A stretch of DNA of 41,131 nucleotides from an uncultured Oscillospiraceae bacterium. Its GTDB lineage: Bacteria > Bacillota > Clostridia > Oscillospirales > Oscillospiraceae. Every line of letters begins with the position of its first letter. Within the stretch, counting starts at the first letter, position 1. The notes below the pieces were generated by a model. That model was not told the DNA's origin. It did not search any database and was given only the letters and a program-made list of their open reading frames with translations. Shown piece after piece: positions 32,069-39,389 of the stretch. The stretch is taken from the NCBI GenBank assembly GCA_910577525.1, contig CAJTLI010000006.1, positions 61,535 through 102,665 on the forward strand, written 5' to 3'. Position numbers and translations under genes: made by a program.

Positions 32069-32959
32069 TCACTCCTTCACGCCGCCCACATTGACGCCCT
32101 TGGCGAAATACTTCTGGATAAAGGGGTAAATGATCAGGATGGGCACGATGGAGCAGACGATCAGCGCGTAGATCACGGAGTCCGTGGCGAAGGTCTGGTT
32201 CCAGCCGGCGATGACCTCCGGGTCGGTGTACCGCTCCAGGCGGAGGCGGATGAACACCTGGAGGGGGTGCTCGTTCTGGTTGGAGATCATCTGGCGGGCC
32301 CAGAAGTAGCCGTTCCAGCGGGAGATGGCGAAGAACAGCGCCACGGTGGCGATGGTGGACTTGCTCATGGGGATGTACACGGTGCTGAGCACCTGGAACT
32401 CGCTGGCGCCGTCCACGATGGCGGCCTCCTCGATCTCGGAGGGCACGCCCTCGAAGGCGTTGCGCAGCAGGATGATGTTCATGGCCGCCATGCCCATGGC
32501 GATGACCACCAGCCACTTGTCGTCCATGATCCCCATGCCGTTGAACACCTCCTTGGTGGCCAGGTAGTTCAGGTACTGGGGCACGATGCCCGCGGAGAAC
32601 CACATGGTGAACACCAGGAAGAAGTTGAAGAACTTCCGGAACAGCAGGCGGCGCTTGGACAGGGCGTAGGCCCCCAGGATGGCCGTCAGCATGGACCACA
32701 GCGTTCCGTACAGCGTGAGGAACAGGGTGTTGGAGTAGGCGTTCCAGAACATGTTGTCCCCGAACATCAGGGCGAAGGCGTCAAATTGCAGCGCCTTGGG
32801 GAACAGCACCACCTGGCCGTACTCCACGGCCTCCCGCCCGCTGATGGAGGCGGACACCGCGTACACGAAGGGGTACAGGCAGCACAGGGCGAACATGGTG
32901 AGCAGGGTGTAGCTGATGATCTTGAAGATCAGCTCAGATATCTCAAGCTTTCTTTTCAT
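32069..32959 (-). CDS. ABC importer permease, LplC/YtcP-like (CUT1)
   Basis: A 296-residue permease with about six helices and the EAA coupling motif EEAAIVDGASEFQVLSTVYIP in the second half, which docks on the ATPase. The C-terminus ends in FAKGVNVGGVKE, typical of YtcP/LplC proteins that work with LplB-type partners. GGGAGG precedes the ATG. It lies 13 nt after the partner permease gene. Confidence 0.95.
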   Translation of the reverse strand: MKRKLEISELIFKIISYTLLTMFALCCLYPFVYAVSASISGREAVEYGQVVLFPKALQFDAFALMFGDNMFWNAYSNTLFLTLYGTLWSMLTAILGAYALSKRRLLFRKFFNFFLVFTMWFSAGIVPQYLNYLATKEVFNGMGIMDDKWLVVIAMGMAAMNIILLRNAFEGVPSEIEEAAIVDGASEFQVLSTVYIPMSKSTIATVALFFAISRWNGYFWARQMISNQNEHPLQVFIRLRLERYTDPEVIAGWNQTFATDSVIYALIVCSIVPILIIYPFIQKYFAKGVNVGGVKE

Positions 32960-32972
32960 AGCGCCCTCCCGT

Positions 32973-34028
32973 CTAGTACAGCGAGGTGTTCGACGCCTTG
33001 CGGGCGATGGTGTTGGCCCCGATCACCAGCAGCATCCCGATGACGTTGTTCATCATCTCCGCCGCGGCCGCCACACCGGGCCCTGCGCCGGTGCCCAGCC
33101 CCTGCCGGTAGGCGAAGGTGGACACCACGTCGGCGGTGACGTAGGTGTTGGTGTTGTACAGCAGCAGCACCTTCTCGTACCCGATATTCAGCAGGGAGCC
33201 GATCCGGGTGATGAGCATGATGACGATGGTGGACAGGATGCTGGGCAGCACCACGTAGCGCATCTGGGCCCACTTGTCCGCGCCGTCGATCTGGGCGGCC
33301 TCGTAGCTGGTGGGGGAGATGGCGATGATGGCCGCGAAGAACACGATGCTGTCATAGCCCGCGCCCTCCCAGATGCCGCTGATCTGGTAGATGGAGCGGA
33401 AGAAGGCCGGGTTGTTCAGCAGTCCCGCGTTGGCCACCTCGTGGCTGATGAGCCCCAGGTTCTCCATGGCCTGGCTGACGATGCCCATGCCGGTGGTCAT
33501 GGCGCCCTGCTTGACCAGCATAGTCACTAGCGAGGTCATAACCACGGTGGACATAAACTTGGGCAGGTACGTCAGCACCTGATAGACGCTCCGGGCCGCG
33601 TTGGACCGGATCTCGTTGAAGAACAGGGCCAGAATGATGGGGATCGGGAAGCCGAAGCACAGCCCGTAGAAGCTGAGGACAAAGGTGTTCCGCATGGCCC
33701 TCCAGAAGTCCGTGGACAGGCCGGTTCCGCCCACCAGCAGCTGCTTGAAATACGAGAAGCCGGAGAACAGCTGCTCAGAGACGGGCTTGACGCTGTCCTC
33801 CACCTTAAAGCATCCCAGCAGCTCGTACATGGGGAAATAGCGCCAGAACAGGAAGACCAGAATCATGGGGATGAGCATCACGTATAAACGCCAGTCCCGC
33901 ATGACCGTCACGCCCACGTGACGCCAGTAGTGCTTTTCCACGTCGTCCCGAACGGCCTGCTCCGGACTTACTCGATAGACCTGGGACTCTTTGTCAAACT
34001 CGAGAAAATCCGATGCCCTAACTTTCAT
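32973..34028 (-). CDS. ABC importer permease, LplB/YteP-like (CUT1)
   Basis: A 351-residue permease. An N-terminal soluble extension of about 45 residues precedes six helices beginning DWRLYVMLIPMILVFLFWRYFPMY, the hallmark of the LplB/YteP group. The EAA loop is YEAAQIDGADKWAQMRYVVLP. The family imports pectin- and rhamnogalacturonan-derived oligosaccharides in Bacillus (YteP-YtcP-YtcQ), which fits the hydrolases downstream. AAGGAGG precedes the ATG at 34028. The N-terminal extension is longer than in most relatives. Confidence 0.95.
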   Translation of the reverse strand: MKVRASDFLEFDKESQVYRVSPEQAVRDDVEKHYWRHVGVTVMRDWRLYVMLIPMILVFLFWRYFPMYELLGCFKVEDSVKPVSEQLFSGFSYFKQLLVGGTGLSTDFWRAMRNTFVLSFYGLCFGFPIPIILALFFNEIRSNAARSVYQVLTYLPKFMSTVVMTSLVTMLVKQGAMTTGMGIVSQAMENLGLISHEVANAGLLNNPAFFRSIYQISGIWEGAGYDSIVFFAAIIAISPTSYEAAQIDGADKWAQMRYVVLPSILSTIVIMLITRIGSLLNIGYEKVLLLYNTNTYVTADVVSTFAYRQGLGTGAGPGVAAAAEMMNNVIGMLLVIGANTIARKASNTSLY

Positions 34029-34043
34029 AGTTTACCTCCTTTT

Positions 34044-34607
34044 TTATTCCTCCTGCGCGTGGAGGCGCAGCAGGTAATGTTTTTGATCCTCATAGACACC
34101 GTCCAGCTTTCGCGCTATCCAGATGATCACAAAGGTGAAAAGAAGGGAGAGGCTGTCCGTGGTGAAAAAACCGGCCGCGTCCCTGGGGTCCGCCCCCAGC
34201 AGAAGGGCCACGGCCCCCCTCCCCGCCTGCATCAGAAGCTGCACCAGCAGCGGAAACACCAGGGACAAATGCCCCGTGCGCACCCGCTCCTTACCCGCCG
34301 TCCTCAGCAGGAGGACGGCGGAGGCGGAAAGCAGGTTTCCGACGCAATATATGAGATACTGCTCCCCGGTGGCGCCGGAGAAGCAGCAGAACACCAGCCC
34401 CGCCTCCAGGGCGTGGAGGGCGCCCCAGAGCCCCCAGCGCATGTAGACGATGGAGGTCATTGCCGCCGCCAGGGACACGGTGTAGGGCTGGTCCGGGAAC
34501 CACCAGCCCGCCGCCCGCACGATGACGAACTCGAAAATGGCCAGGGCCGCCGCCAGCAGGGCCAGGTCGATGGCCCGGTATTCCTTCCAGGTACGCTGCC
34601 TTTTCAT
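34044..34607 (-). CDS. Membrane protein, unknown, first gene of the importer operon
   Basis: A 187-residue protein with five hydrophobic segments (about 13-33, 43-78, 83-102, 114-137, 150-166) and a conserved-looking charged tail ARKLDGVYEDQKHYLLRLHAQEE. It recalls small S-component-like or YesL-position proteins of sugar loci, but I cannot assign it. The start at 34607 is chosen for the GGGAG six nt upstream; an in-frame ATG at 34619 is possible. Being the promoter-proximal gene, it is likely part of the transport system. Confidence 0.72.
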   Translation of the reverse strand: MKRQRTWKEYRAIDLALLAAALAIFEFVIVRAAGWWFPDQPYTVSLAAAMTSIVYMRWGLWGALHALEAGLVFCCFSGATGEQYLIYCVGNLLSASAVLLLRTAGKERVRTGHLSLVFPLLVQLLMQAGRGAVALLLGADPRDAAGFFTTDSLSLLFTFVIIWIARKLDGVYEDQKHYLLRLHAQEE

Positions 34608-34743
34608 GGGCTCTCCCATCCGCTTCCCGCCGTCCGCACCTGCACAAATCAGGATCTCGGACTTGAACAAAATCTTTTCCTGGACCTTTTTTGGCCCTTC
34701 CGGCGGACTGTTTTGGCTGGCATAACAAAAAGTTTACAAATTT

Positions 34744-34763
34744 TTTGTGCACTATGCCACAAA
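34744..34763. promoter_or_regulatory. Inverted repeat, possible operator of the importer operon
   Basis: TTTGTG (34744-34749) and CACAAA (34758-34763) are separated by 8 nt, in AT-rich DNA between the importer operon and pectinesterase gene. It is a candidate site for the AraC-type or another regulator. Confidence 0.4.
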
Positions 34764-34785
34764 CAGCCCGGATTATCTTGGTGTT

Positions 34786-34814
34786 ATTATAGATGTTGTC
34801 GGGCCCTATGTATA
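34786..34814 (-). promoter_or_regulatory. Importer operon promoter candidate
   Basis: On the minus strand, -35 TATACA (34809-34814), a 17-nt spacer and a perfect -10 TATAAT (34786-34791). The leader to the first ATG is about 170 nt and crosses the TTTGTG/CACAAA palindrome. Confidence 0.55.
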
Positions 34815-34866
34815 TAGATAAAATGAGCCAATTTATGTACAAAAGAGATCATATGATTTCCGCCTA

Positions 34867-34895
34867 TGGGCAGGCCGCGGGATGTGGTATATAAT
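34867..34895 (+). promoter_or_regulatory. Pectinesterase promoter candidate
   Basis: -35 TGGGCA (34867-34872), a 17-nt spacer and -10 TATAAT (34890-34895), 31 nt before the ATG. Confidence 0.5.
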
Positions 34896-34925
34896 GCCCT
34901 CAGACCGGCGAAGGGGGGTCTTTTC

Positions 34926-35789
34926 ATGCTATTTGTCCAGCCCTGGGAAAATCTTCAGGAAATCCTGGACCGGGCCCGGCCCGGCCAGACCGTCCGGCTT
35001 GGGCCGGGGGAGTACCGGGCCAAGGCCGTCATCCGCACCCCGGGCCTCACCCTGGAGGGGGCGGGGGCGGACCGCACCCGGATCGTCTGGGACGACTACG
35101 CCAAAAAAAGGGATGAAAACGGGGCGGAATTCAACACCTTCTGCACCTGGACCCTGGCGGTGTGCGCCGGCGGCGTGGCCCTGCGGGACCTGGCCGTGGT
35201 CAACGATGCCCTCCGGCCCGAAACCCGAGGGCAGGAGGTGGCCCTGACCGTCTATGGCGGCGGGTTTTCCATGGAGCGCTGCCGGCTGTCCTCCACCCAG
35301 GACACCCTGTTTCTGGGCCCCCTGCCCCGGGACCTCATCATCCGGTACGGCAGCTTTCTGCCCGAGCCCCTCCGGCGGGAGGGCCCCTGTGGCCAGCGCT
35401 TCACCCAGTGCCTGATCGAGGGCACGGTGGACTTCATCTTCGGCTGCGGGGAGGCGGTATTTGACCGCTGCGAGATCCGCTCCCTCCCGGACGCCCGGGG
35501 GACCGGCTATGCCGCCGCCCCTGCCCACAGCCCCGGCCAGAGCCAGGGCTTCCTCTTCCGGGAGTGCCGGTTCACCGCCGGAGAGGGGGTTCCCCCCGGC
35601 TCCGTCTTTCTGGCCCGGCCCTGGCGGGATTACGGCATGTGCGTGTTTCAGGCCTGCGAATACGGCCCCCACATCTCCCCCCTGGGCTTTGACCCGTGGA
35701 GCGGCACCGGCCGGGACCGGACCGCCCGGTTTTACGAGGAGCCCCCCGTCCCCGGCCGGGTGGACTGGGTCCGGCGGCTGTGGGCATGA
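34926..35789 (+). CDS. Pectin methylesterase (CE8), cytoplasmic
   Basis: A 287-residue beta-helix enzyme that demethylates galacturonate units, a step needed before GH28 and GH105 can act. CE8 motifs are complete: the oxyanion region QDTLF with Asp126, the nucleophile Asp169 in GTVDFIFG and LARPW near residue 230. There is no signal peptide, so it would act on imported methylated oligomers. The start ATG 34926 follows AAGGGGGG. It is divergent from the importer operon, sharing a 320-nt regulatory gap. Confidence 0.93.
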   Translation: MLFVQPWENLQEILDRARPGQTVRLGPGEYRAKAVIRTPGLTLEGAGADRTRIVWDDYAKKRDENGAEFNTFCTWTLAVCAGGVALRDLAVVNDALRPETRGQEVALTVYGGGFSMERCRLSSTQDTLFLGPLPRDLIIRYGSFLPEPLRREGPCGQRFTQCLIEGTVDFIFGCGEAVFDRCEIRSLPDARGTGYAAAPAHSPGQSQGFLFRECRFTAGEGVPPGSVFLARPWRDYGMCVFQACEYGPHISPLGFDPWSGTGRDRTARFYEEPPVPGRVDWVRRLWA

Positions 35790-35793
35790 CAAA

Positions 35794-35926
35794 GGCCGGG
35801 CGGAACCGCCCGGCCCCGCTTGTCGAAAAAATCTTTTCGACAAGCTGCCTGCGATTGTTTGAACACCGTAATGTTCAAACAATCGTTGTTTGCACGTGAA
35901 AGACACCCCTCCTGAGTTTCTTTCAC
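35794..35926. repeat. Four consecutive perfect hairpins
   Basis: The stretch between convergent genes holds four stems in a row: GGCCGGGCGG (35794-35803) with 35806-35815; CTTGTCGAAAA (35819-35829) with 35834-35844; CGATTGTTTGAACA (35852-35865) with 35872-35885; and GTGAAAGA (35896-35903) with 35919-35926. The third is a 14-bp perfect stem. The first probably ends the pectinesterase transcript. On the minus strand an AGGAGGGG site precedes a short frame through stems two and three, which I do not call a gene. The family may be a dispersed repeat. Confidence 0.7.
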
Positions 35927-35965
35927 ACGATCTTCCTTCCCGATGACGCCACGCAGCGCACTTGA

Positions 35966-37588
35966 CTACGCGGTGGTGTGGGCGATATAGGTCAGGTGGT
36001 CCCCCAGACGCTCCAGGTTGGACACCAGGTTGATGAACACCCCGCTGGACTCCGCCCGGCAGGCCCCGGCGTTCAGCCGCTGGATGTGGCTGTCGATGAG
36101 CTTCCGCCGCAGGCCGTCGATGTCCTCCTCCACCCGGTCGATCCGGGGCAGCAGCAGGGGGTCCCGCTCCAGCACCGCCCGCTTGGTGAGGCCGTACAGG
36201 TCCTCCACCCGGCCCACCATGCCGTCCAGGTCCTTTTTCACGCTGTCGGAGAAGTCCAGATTGCCGTCCATGGTCCGCTGGGCGTACTTGGTGAGGTTGT
36301 CGGCGATCTCCGCGATACGCATGATGTCCCCCAGGTTGTTGTGGAGGTTGGAGATGGCCCGCTCGTCCTCCAGCTTGCTCTTGGCGGACAGCCGGATCAG
36401 GTAGTTCACCATGCCGTGGGAGATCTCTCCCGCCTGATCGATGAGCCGGTGGGTGGGCTCGATGAGCTCCCGGTCCTGCTCGGCAAACGCCCGGTAGCCG
36501 GTGCGGAAGGCGTCCATGGCGGTGTCGGACAGCCTGACCAGCTCCCGCTCCAGCTGGGAGATGGCCAGGGAGGCGGAGGACAGCATGCGCTCGTCCAGAT
36601 AGGTGGCGGCGGCCGGCCCGGCCCGCCTGTCCCTGACCATCAGCTCGGACACCCTGACAAACCAGCCGCACAGGGGCAGGAACAGCACGGTGCAGGTCAC
36701 GTTGAAGAAGGTGTGGAACATGGCAATCTGGGTGGCGGGGGCGGGGAACCACCGGCGGAAGGTGGCCTCCATAAAGCCCGGCCAGCACAGCAGCACCGCA
36801 AAGAACAGGGCCGAGCCCAGGGTGTTGAACATCAGGTGGATCAACCCCGCCCGGCGGGCGTTGGTCCCGGCGGTGGCCGAGGACATGAGGGCGGTGACGC
36901 AGGAGCCGATGTTGGTGCCCAAAATAATGTAGAGCACCTCGTTGCCCCCGGAGCCCACGGTGAGCCCGGCCACCGACATGGCGATGATGACGGAGGTAAT
37001 GGCGGAGCTGGACTGGACCAGGGCGGTGAGGAAAACGCCCGCCAGCAGCAGCAGGAAGGGGTTGGACACCGTCTCGAATATGCTCTGAATTGCGTCCCGG
37101 TTGGCTTTCATGGCGTCGGACATGAGGGACAGGCCCACGAAAATCAGCCCCAGCCCGGCCAGAATGAGCCCCGCCTTTTTCCAGGCGTCCCGCTTGCAGA
37201 TCATGGATATCATGATGCCCGCGAAAGCCAGCACCTGGATATAGGTGGTGACGGGGAAGGCGCTGAGGGCGGCGATCTGGGCGGTGACGGTGGTGCCGAT
37301 GTTGGCGCCCATAATCATGGCCGCCGCCTGATAGAGGTTCATCACCCCCACGTTGACAAAGCCCACGATGAGCACCGTGGTCACACCGGAGCTCTGAATC
37401 AGCGCCGTGGCGGCGGCGCCCAGGCCCACGTTCACCAGCCGCCGGTCGGCGGTGCGGCCAAACAGCTCCTTAATTTTCCCGGTGGCCAGCTGCCCGATGT
37501 TGGCGGTGAGCAGGTGCACCCCAACCAGGAACACCCCCGTTCCGGCCAGCAGCCGGACGGCGAACAGCGATAGTTGTGAGATGGTCAT
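35966..37588 (-). CDS. Na/Pi-cotransporter-family protein with PhoU-like domain
   Basis: A 540-residue membrane protein with two inverted Na/Pi repeats. Each carries the QSS motif (ALIQSSGVTTVLIVGFVN near residue 62; ALVQSSSAITSVIIA near 190) and a GANIGTT / GTNIGSC motif. The C-terminal 190 residues form a PhoU-like helical domain (NLHNNLGDIMRIAEIADNL, ERLGDHLTYIA). The family is taken to move phosphate with sodium, but bacterial members also affect other ions. AAAGGAG precedes the ATG. Its leader contains a manganese-riboswitch-like aptamer and terminator, which suggests a link to Mn2+ homeostasis. Confidence 0.93.
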   Translation of the reverse strand: MTISQLSLFAVRLLAGTGVFLVGVHLLTANIGQLATGKIKELFGRTADRRLVNVGLGAAATALIQSSGVTTVLIVGFVNVGVMNLYQAAAMIMGANIGTTVTAQIAALSAFPVTTYIQVLAFAGIMISMICKRDAWKKAGLILAGLGLIFVGLSLMSDAMKANRDAIQSIFETVSNPFLLLLAGVFLTALVQSSSAITSVIIAMSVAGLTVGSGGNEVLYIILGTNIGSCVTALMSSATAGTNARRAGLIHLMFNTLGSALFFAVLLCWPGFMEATFRRWFPAPATQIAMFHTFFNVTCTVLFLPLCGWFVRVSELMVRDRRAGPAAATYLDERMLSSASLAISQLERELVRLSDTAMDAFRTGYRAFAEQDRELIEPTHRLIDQAGEISHGMVNYLIRLSAKSKLEDERAISNLHNNLGDIMRIAEIADNLTKYAQRTMDGNLDFSDSVKKDLDGMVGRVEDLYGLTKRAVLERDPLLLPRIDRVEEDIDGLRRKLIDSHIQRLNAGACRAESSGVFINLVSNLERLGDHLTYIAHTTA

Positions 37589-37629
37589 GCGATCTCTCCT
37601 TTTTATATTGGTCCGCTGGGATTATATAT

Positions 37630-37679
37630 AAAAAGGCGAGTCTTTGCTGTCGTTTTCACAGCAAAGTCTCGCCTTTTTA
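37630..37679 (-). terminator. Riboswitch expression-platform terminator (long hairpin)
   Basis: A near-perfect 21-bp stem (37630-37650 with 37659-37679, one mismatch) in A-run/T-run context. On the minus strand it ends in CTTTTTATAT, 40 nt before the transporter ATG. Its 5' arm contains the aptamer 3' strand GCGAGACTTTGC, so aptamer and terminator are mutually exclusive. Confidence 0.85.
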
Positions 37680-37775
37680 TCGCAGAGCCGGATCGCCGGA
37701 ACCCGCCTTCACAGCTTCCGGGATCGTATTGACGGCTGCGCGCACACGGCTGTCCCGTGCAGGCTACTCCCTTTG
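37661..37775 (-). promoter_or_regulatory. yybP-ykoY (Mn2+) riboswitch-like aptamer
   Basis: Read on the minus strand, the leader has the three conserved blocks of the yybP-ykoY aptamer in order: CAAAGGGAGTAGC (37763-37775), CGTCAATACG (37725-37734) and GCGAGACTTTGC (37661-37672). CAAAG and CTTTG close the first helix. The middle is filled by GC-rich variable stems. The family binds Mn2+ and usually turns expression on by preventing a terminator, matching the overlapping hairpin here. Identification rests on recalled consensus, not on a covariance search. Confidence 0.85.
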
Positions 37776-37784
37776 TATGCCTCA

Positions 37785-37813
37785 TATATACCTTATTTCC
37801 GACCGGTTGTCAA
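37785..37813 (-). promoter_or_regulatory. Promoter of the riboswitch-controlled transporter
   Basis: On the minus strand, -35 TTGACA (37808-37813), a 17-nt spacer and -10 TATATA (37785-37790). Initiation would fall just before the aptamer. Confidence 0.85.
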
Positions 37814-37863
37814 CCTATTTTTCAGCGCCGTCCCTCCGGGCGGCGGGAGAGGAGAAGATACGG

Positions 37864-38772
37864 ATGAAAATCATCGACGCCCACGCCCACGTGGTGCAGT
37901 GCATCGCGGGCACCGGCTCCCAGGGGGAGCTGCGCTCCTGCGGCGGAGGCCGGGCGGCATACGCCACCGGGAACGAGTTTCAGGTCCTGCCGCCCGAGAT
38001 CGGCGAGTACGGCGCCTCCCCGGAGGCCCTGCTGCGGGTGATGGACGCCCACGGGGTGGAAAAGGCGGTGCTGCTCCAGGGGAACTATTTCGGATTCCAG
38101 AATCTGTACACATATGAGGCGGTGCGGGCCTATCCGGACCGCTTCGCCGGGGCGGCGGCCTACGACCCCTTTTCCGCCCAGGCGGACCGGATCAAAACGC
38201 ACCTGTTCGGCGAGCTGGGGTTCCGGATCGTCAAGTTCGAGGTGAGCAGCGGCTCTGGCCTAATGGCCAACCATCCGCCCCTGGCCCTGGACGGGGAGGT
38301 TATGGACCGGGAATACCGCTGGGCGGCGGAGCGGGGGCTGGTGTTCGTCATCGACATCGGCAAGCCCCGGAGCGTCAGCTGGCAGGTGGACGCCCTGAGC
38401 CGGGCGGTCAGGCGGTATCCGGAGATGAAATTCGTGGTGTGCCACCTGCTCTCCCCCCAGCTGGGGGACGGGGAGCTGCTGCGGCGGTCCCTGGACAAGC
38501 TGGCCCTGCCCAACGTGTGGTTCGACCTGGCGGCGCTGTGCCTGAACAGCAGGCCGGAGGAGTGGCCCTATCCCACCGCCCGGGGATATGTCCGGGACGC
38601 GGCGGACATCGTGGGGGCGGAGCGGCTGCTGTGGGGCAGCGACATGCCCTCAGCCATGACCCGGGACAGCTACCGGCACTTCATCGACTTCATCGCCCTG
38701 CACCCCGGCCTGAGCGGGGCGGAAAAGGAACAGATCTTTTCCGGCGGCGCGGAGCGGGTATATTTTTCCTGA
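37864..38772 (+). CDS. Amidohydrolase-2-type metal-dependent hydrolase
   Basis: A 302-residue TIM barrel of the amidohydrolase_2 (ACMSD-like) group. It starts MKIIDAHAH, with His7 and His9 as metal ligands; further candidate ligands are His in FVVCHLLSPQ and Asp in LLWGSDMPSAMT. Members are decarboxylases, lactonases or hydrolases of small carboxylates. The substrate cannot be read; a sugar lactone is possible given the pectin locus, but the gene is separated from it by the transporter. GAGGAGAAG precedes the ATG. No clear plus-strand promoter was found in the gap with the riboswitch leader. Confidence 0.88.
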   Translation: MKIIDAHAHVVQCIAGTGSQGELRSCGGGRAAYATGNEFQVLPPEIGEYGASPEALLRVMDAHGVEKAVLLQGNYFGFQNLYTYEAVRAYPDRFAGAAAYDPFSAQADRIKTHLFGELGFRIVKFEVSSGSGLMANHPPLALDGEVMDREYRWAAERGLVFVIDIGKPRSVSWQVDALSRAVRRYPEMKFVVCHLLSPQLGDGELLRRSLDKLALPNVWFDLAALCLNSRPEEWPYPTARGYVRDAADIVGAERLLWGSDMPSAMTRDSYRHFIDFIALHPGLSGAEKEQIFSGGAERVYFS

Positions 38773-38803
38773 TCCCTCCGCCCGGTTTGGGAGATTTGGA
38801 GCT

Positions 38804-38840
38804 GAATTTCGCGGGGTCCGCTTTGGGCTCCGCGAAATTC
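38804..38840 (+). terminator. Terminator-like hairpin after the amidohydrolase gene
   Basis: GAATTTCGCGG (38804-38814) pairs with CCGCGAAATTC (38830-38840), followed by ACATTTTGTTT; the T-tract is interrupted. Confidence 0.65.
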
Positions 38841-38863
38841 ACATTTTGTTTACGGTTGCCCCA

Positions 38864-38892
38864 TTGACGCGGCCATGTGGGCGCGCTATAGT
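38864..38892 (+). promoter_or_regulatory. Promoter of the zinc-ribbon membrane protein
   Basis: -35 TTGACG (38864-38869), a 17-nt spacer and -10 TATAGT (38887-38892). Confidence 0.75.
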
Positions 38893-38948
38893 AATTATAA
38901 TCCCAAAAAACAAGGCCCGGAGACCTTTTCGCCCGGAGGTGAACGCCC

Positions 38949-39344
38949 ATGATCCGCCAGTATATGACCCGCTTCATGGCGGGGCGTTACGGAGGAGACC
39001 ATCTGAATCTGTTTCTGATCGCGCTGTATTTGATTTTGTATGTGGTCTTTGTGTTCACCCGCCTGCTGGTGTTCGAGCTGCTGGGCACGGTGCTGCTCTT
39101 CATCAGCCTATTCCGCTCCCTGTCCCGAAATCTGGAGCGCCGCCGGGCGGAAAACAACCGCTTTCTCCAGCTCGTCCGGCCCATCAGCCGGAAGTGGGCT
39201 GCCTTACGCGCCCGGGCCCAGGACCGGGAGCACCGCTATTTCAAGTGCCCCAACTGCGGCCAGCAGATGCGTGTGCCCCGGGGCAAGGGGCGCATTACGG
39301 TGCACTGCCGCTCCTGCGGGGCGGTGTTTGAGGAAAAAAGTTAA
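38949..39344 (+). CDS. Small membrane protein with C-terminal zinc ribbon
   Basis: A 131-residue protein. Hydrophobic segments span about 20-40 and 41-57, then a basic linker leads to a zinc ribbon with Cys100, Cys103, Cys120 and Cys123 (CPNCGQQMRVPRGKG ... HCRSCG). This ribbon type, with basic residues between the knuckles, occurs in small Firmicute membrane proteins of unknown role; it may bind RNA or protein near the membrane. GGAGGTGAACGCCC precedes the ATG. It is a single gene with its own promoter and terminator. Confidence 0.85.
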   Translation: MIRQYMTRFMAGRYGGDHLNLFLIALYLILYVVFVFTRLLVFELLGTVLLFISLFRSLSRNLERRRAENNRFLQLVRPISRKWAALRARAQDREHRYFKCPNCGQQMRVPRGKGRITVHCRSCGAVFEEKS

Positions 39345-39350
39345 ACAAAG

Positions 39351-39385
39351 AACGAGCTCCCCGCTTCCGCTGGGGAGCTCGTTTT
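39351..39385. terminator. Bidirectional terminator between convergent genes
   Basis: AACGAGCTCCCC (39351-39362) pairs with GGGGAGCTCGTT (39372-39383), then TT; it has an A-rich 5' side for use by the minus-strand dnaI-like gene. Confidence 0.88.
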
Positions 39386-39389
39386 CTGT

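Noticed and set aside
35732..35926. Small minus-strand peptide gene in the hairpin array
   Set aside because: Although AGGAGGGG is well placed, the frame is built from inverted-repeat arms and runs antisense into the pectinesterase gene.
35978..37573. 531-codon plus-strand frame opposite the Na/Pi-family gene
   Set aside because: Gly/Gln/His-rich antisense product with no membrane or catalytic motif; the minus-strand gene has clear QSS repeats and a PhoU-like domain.
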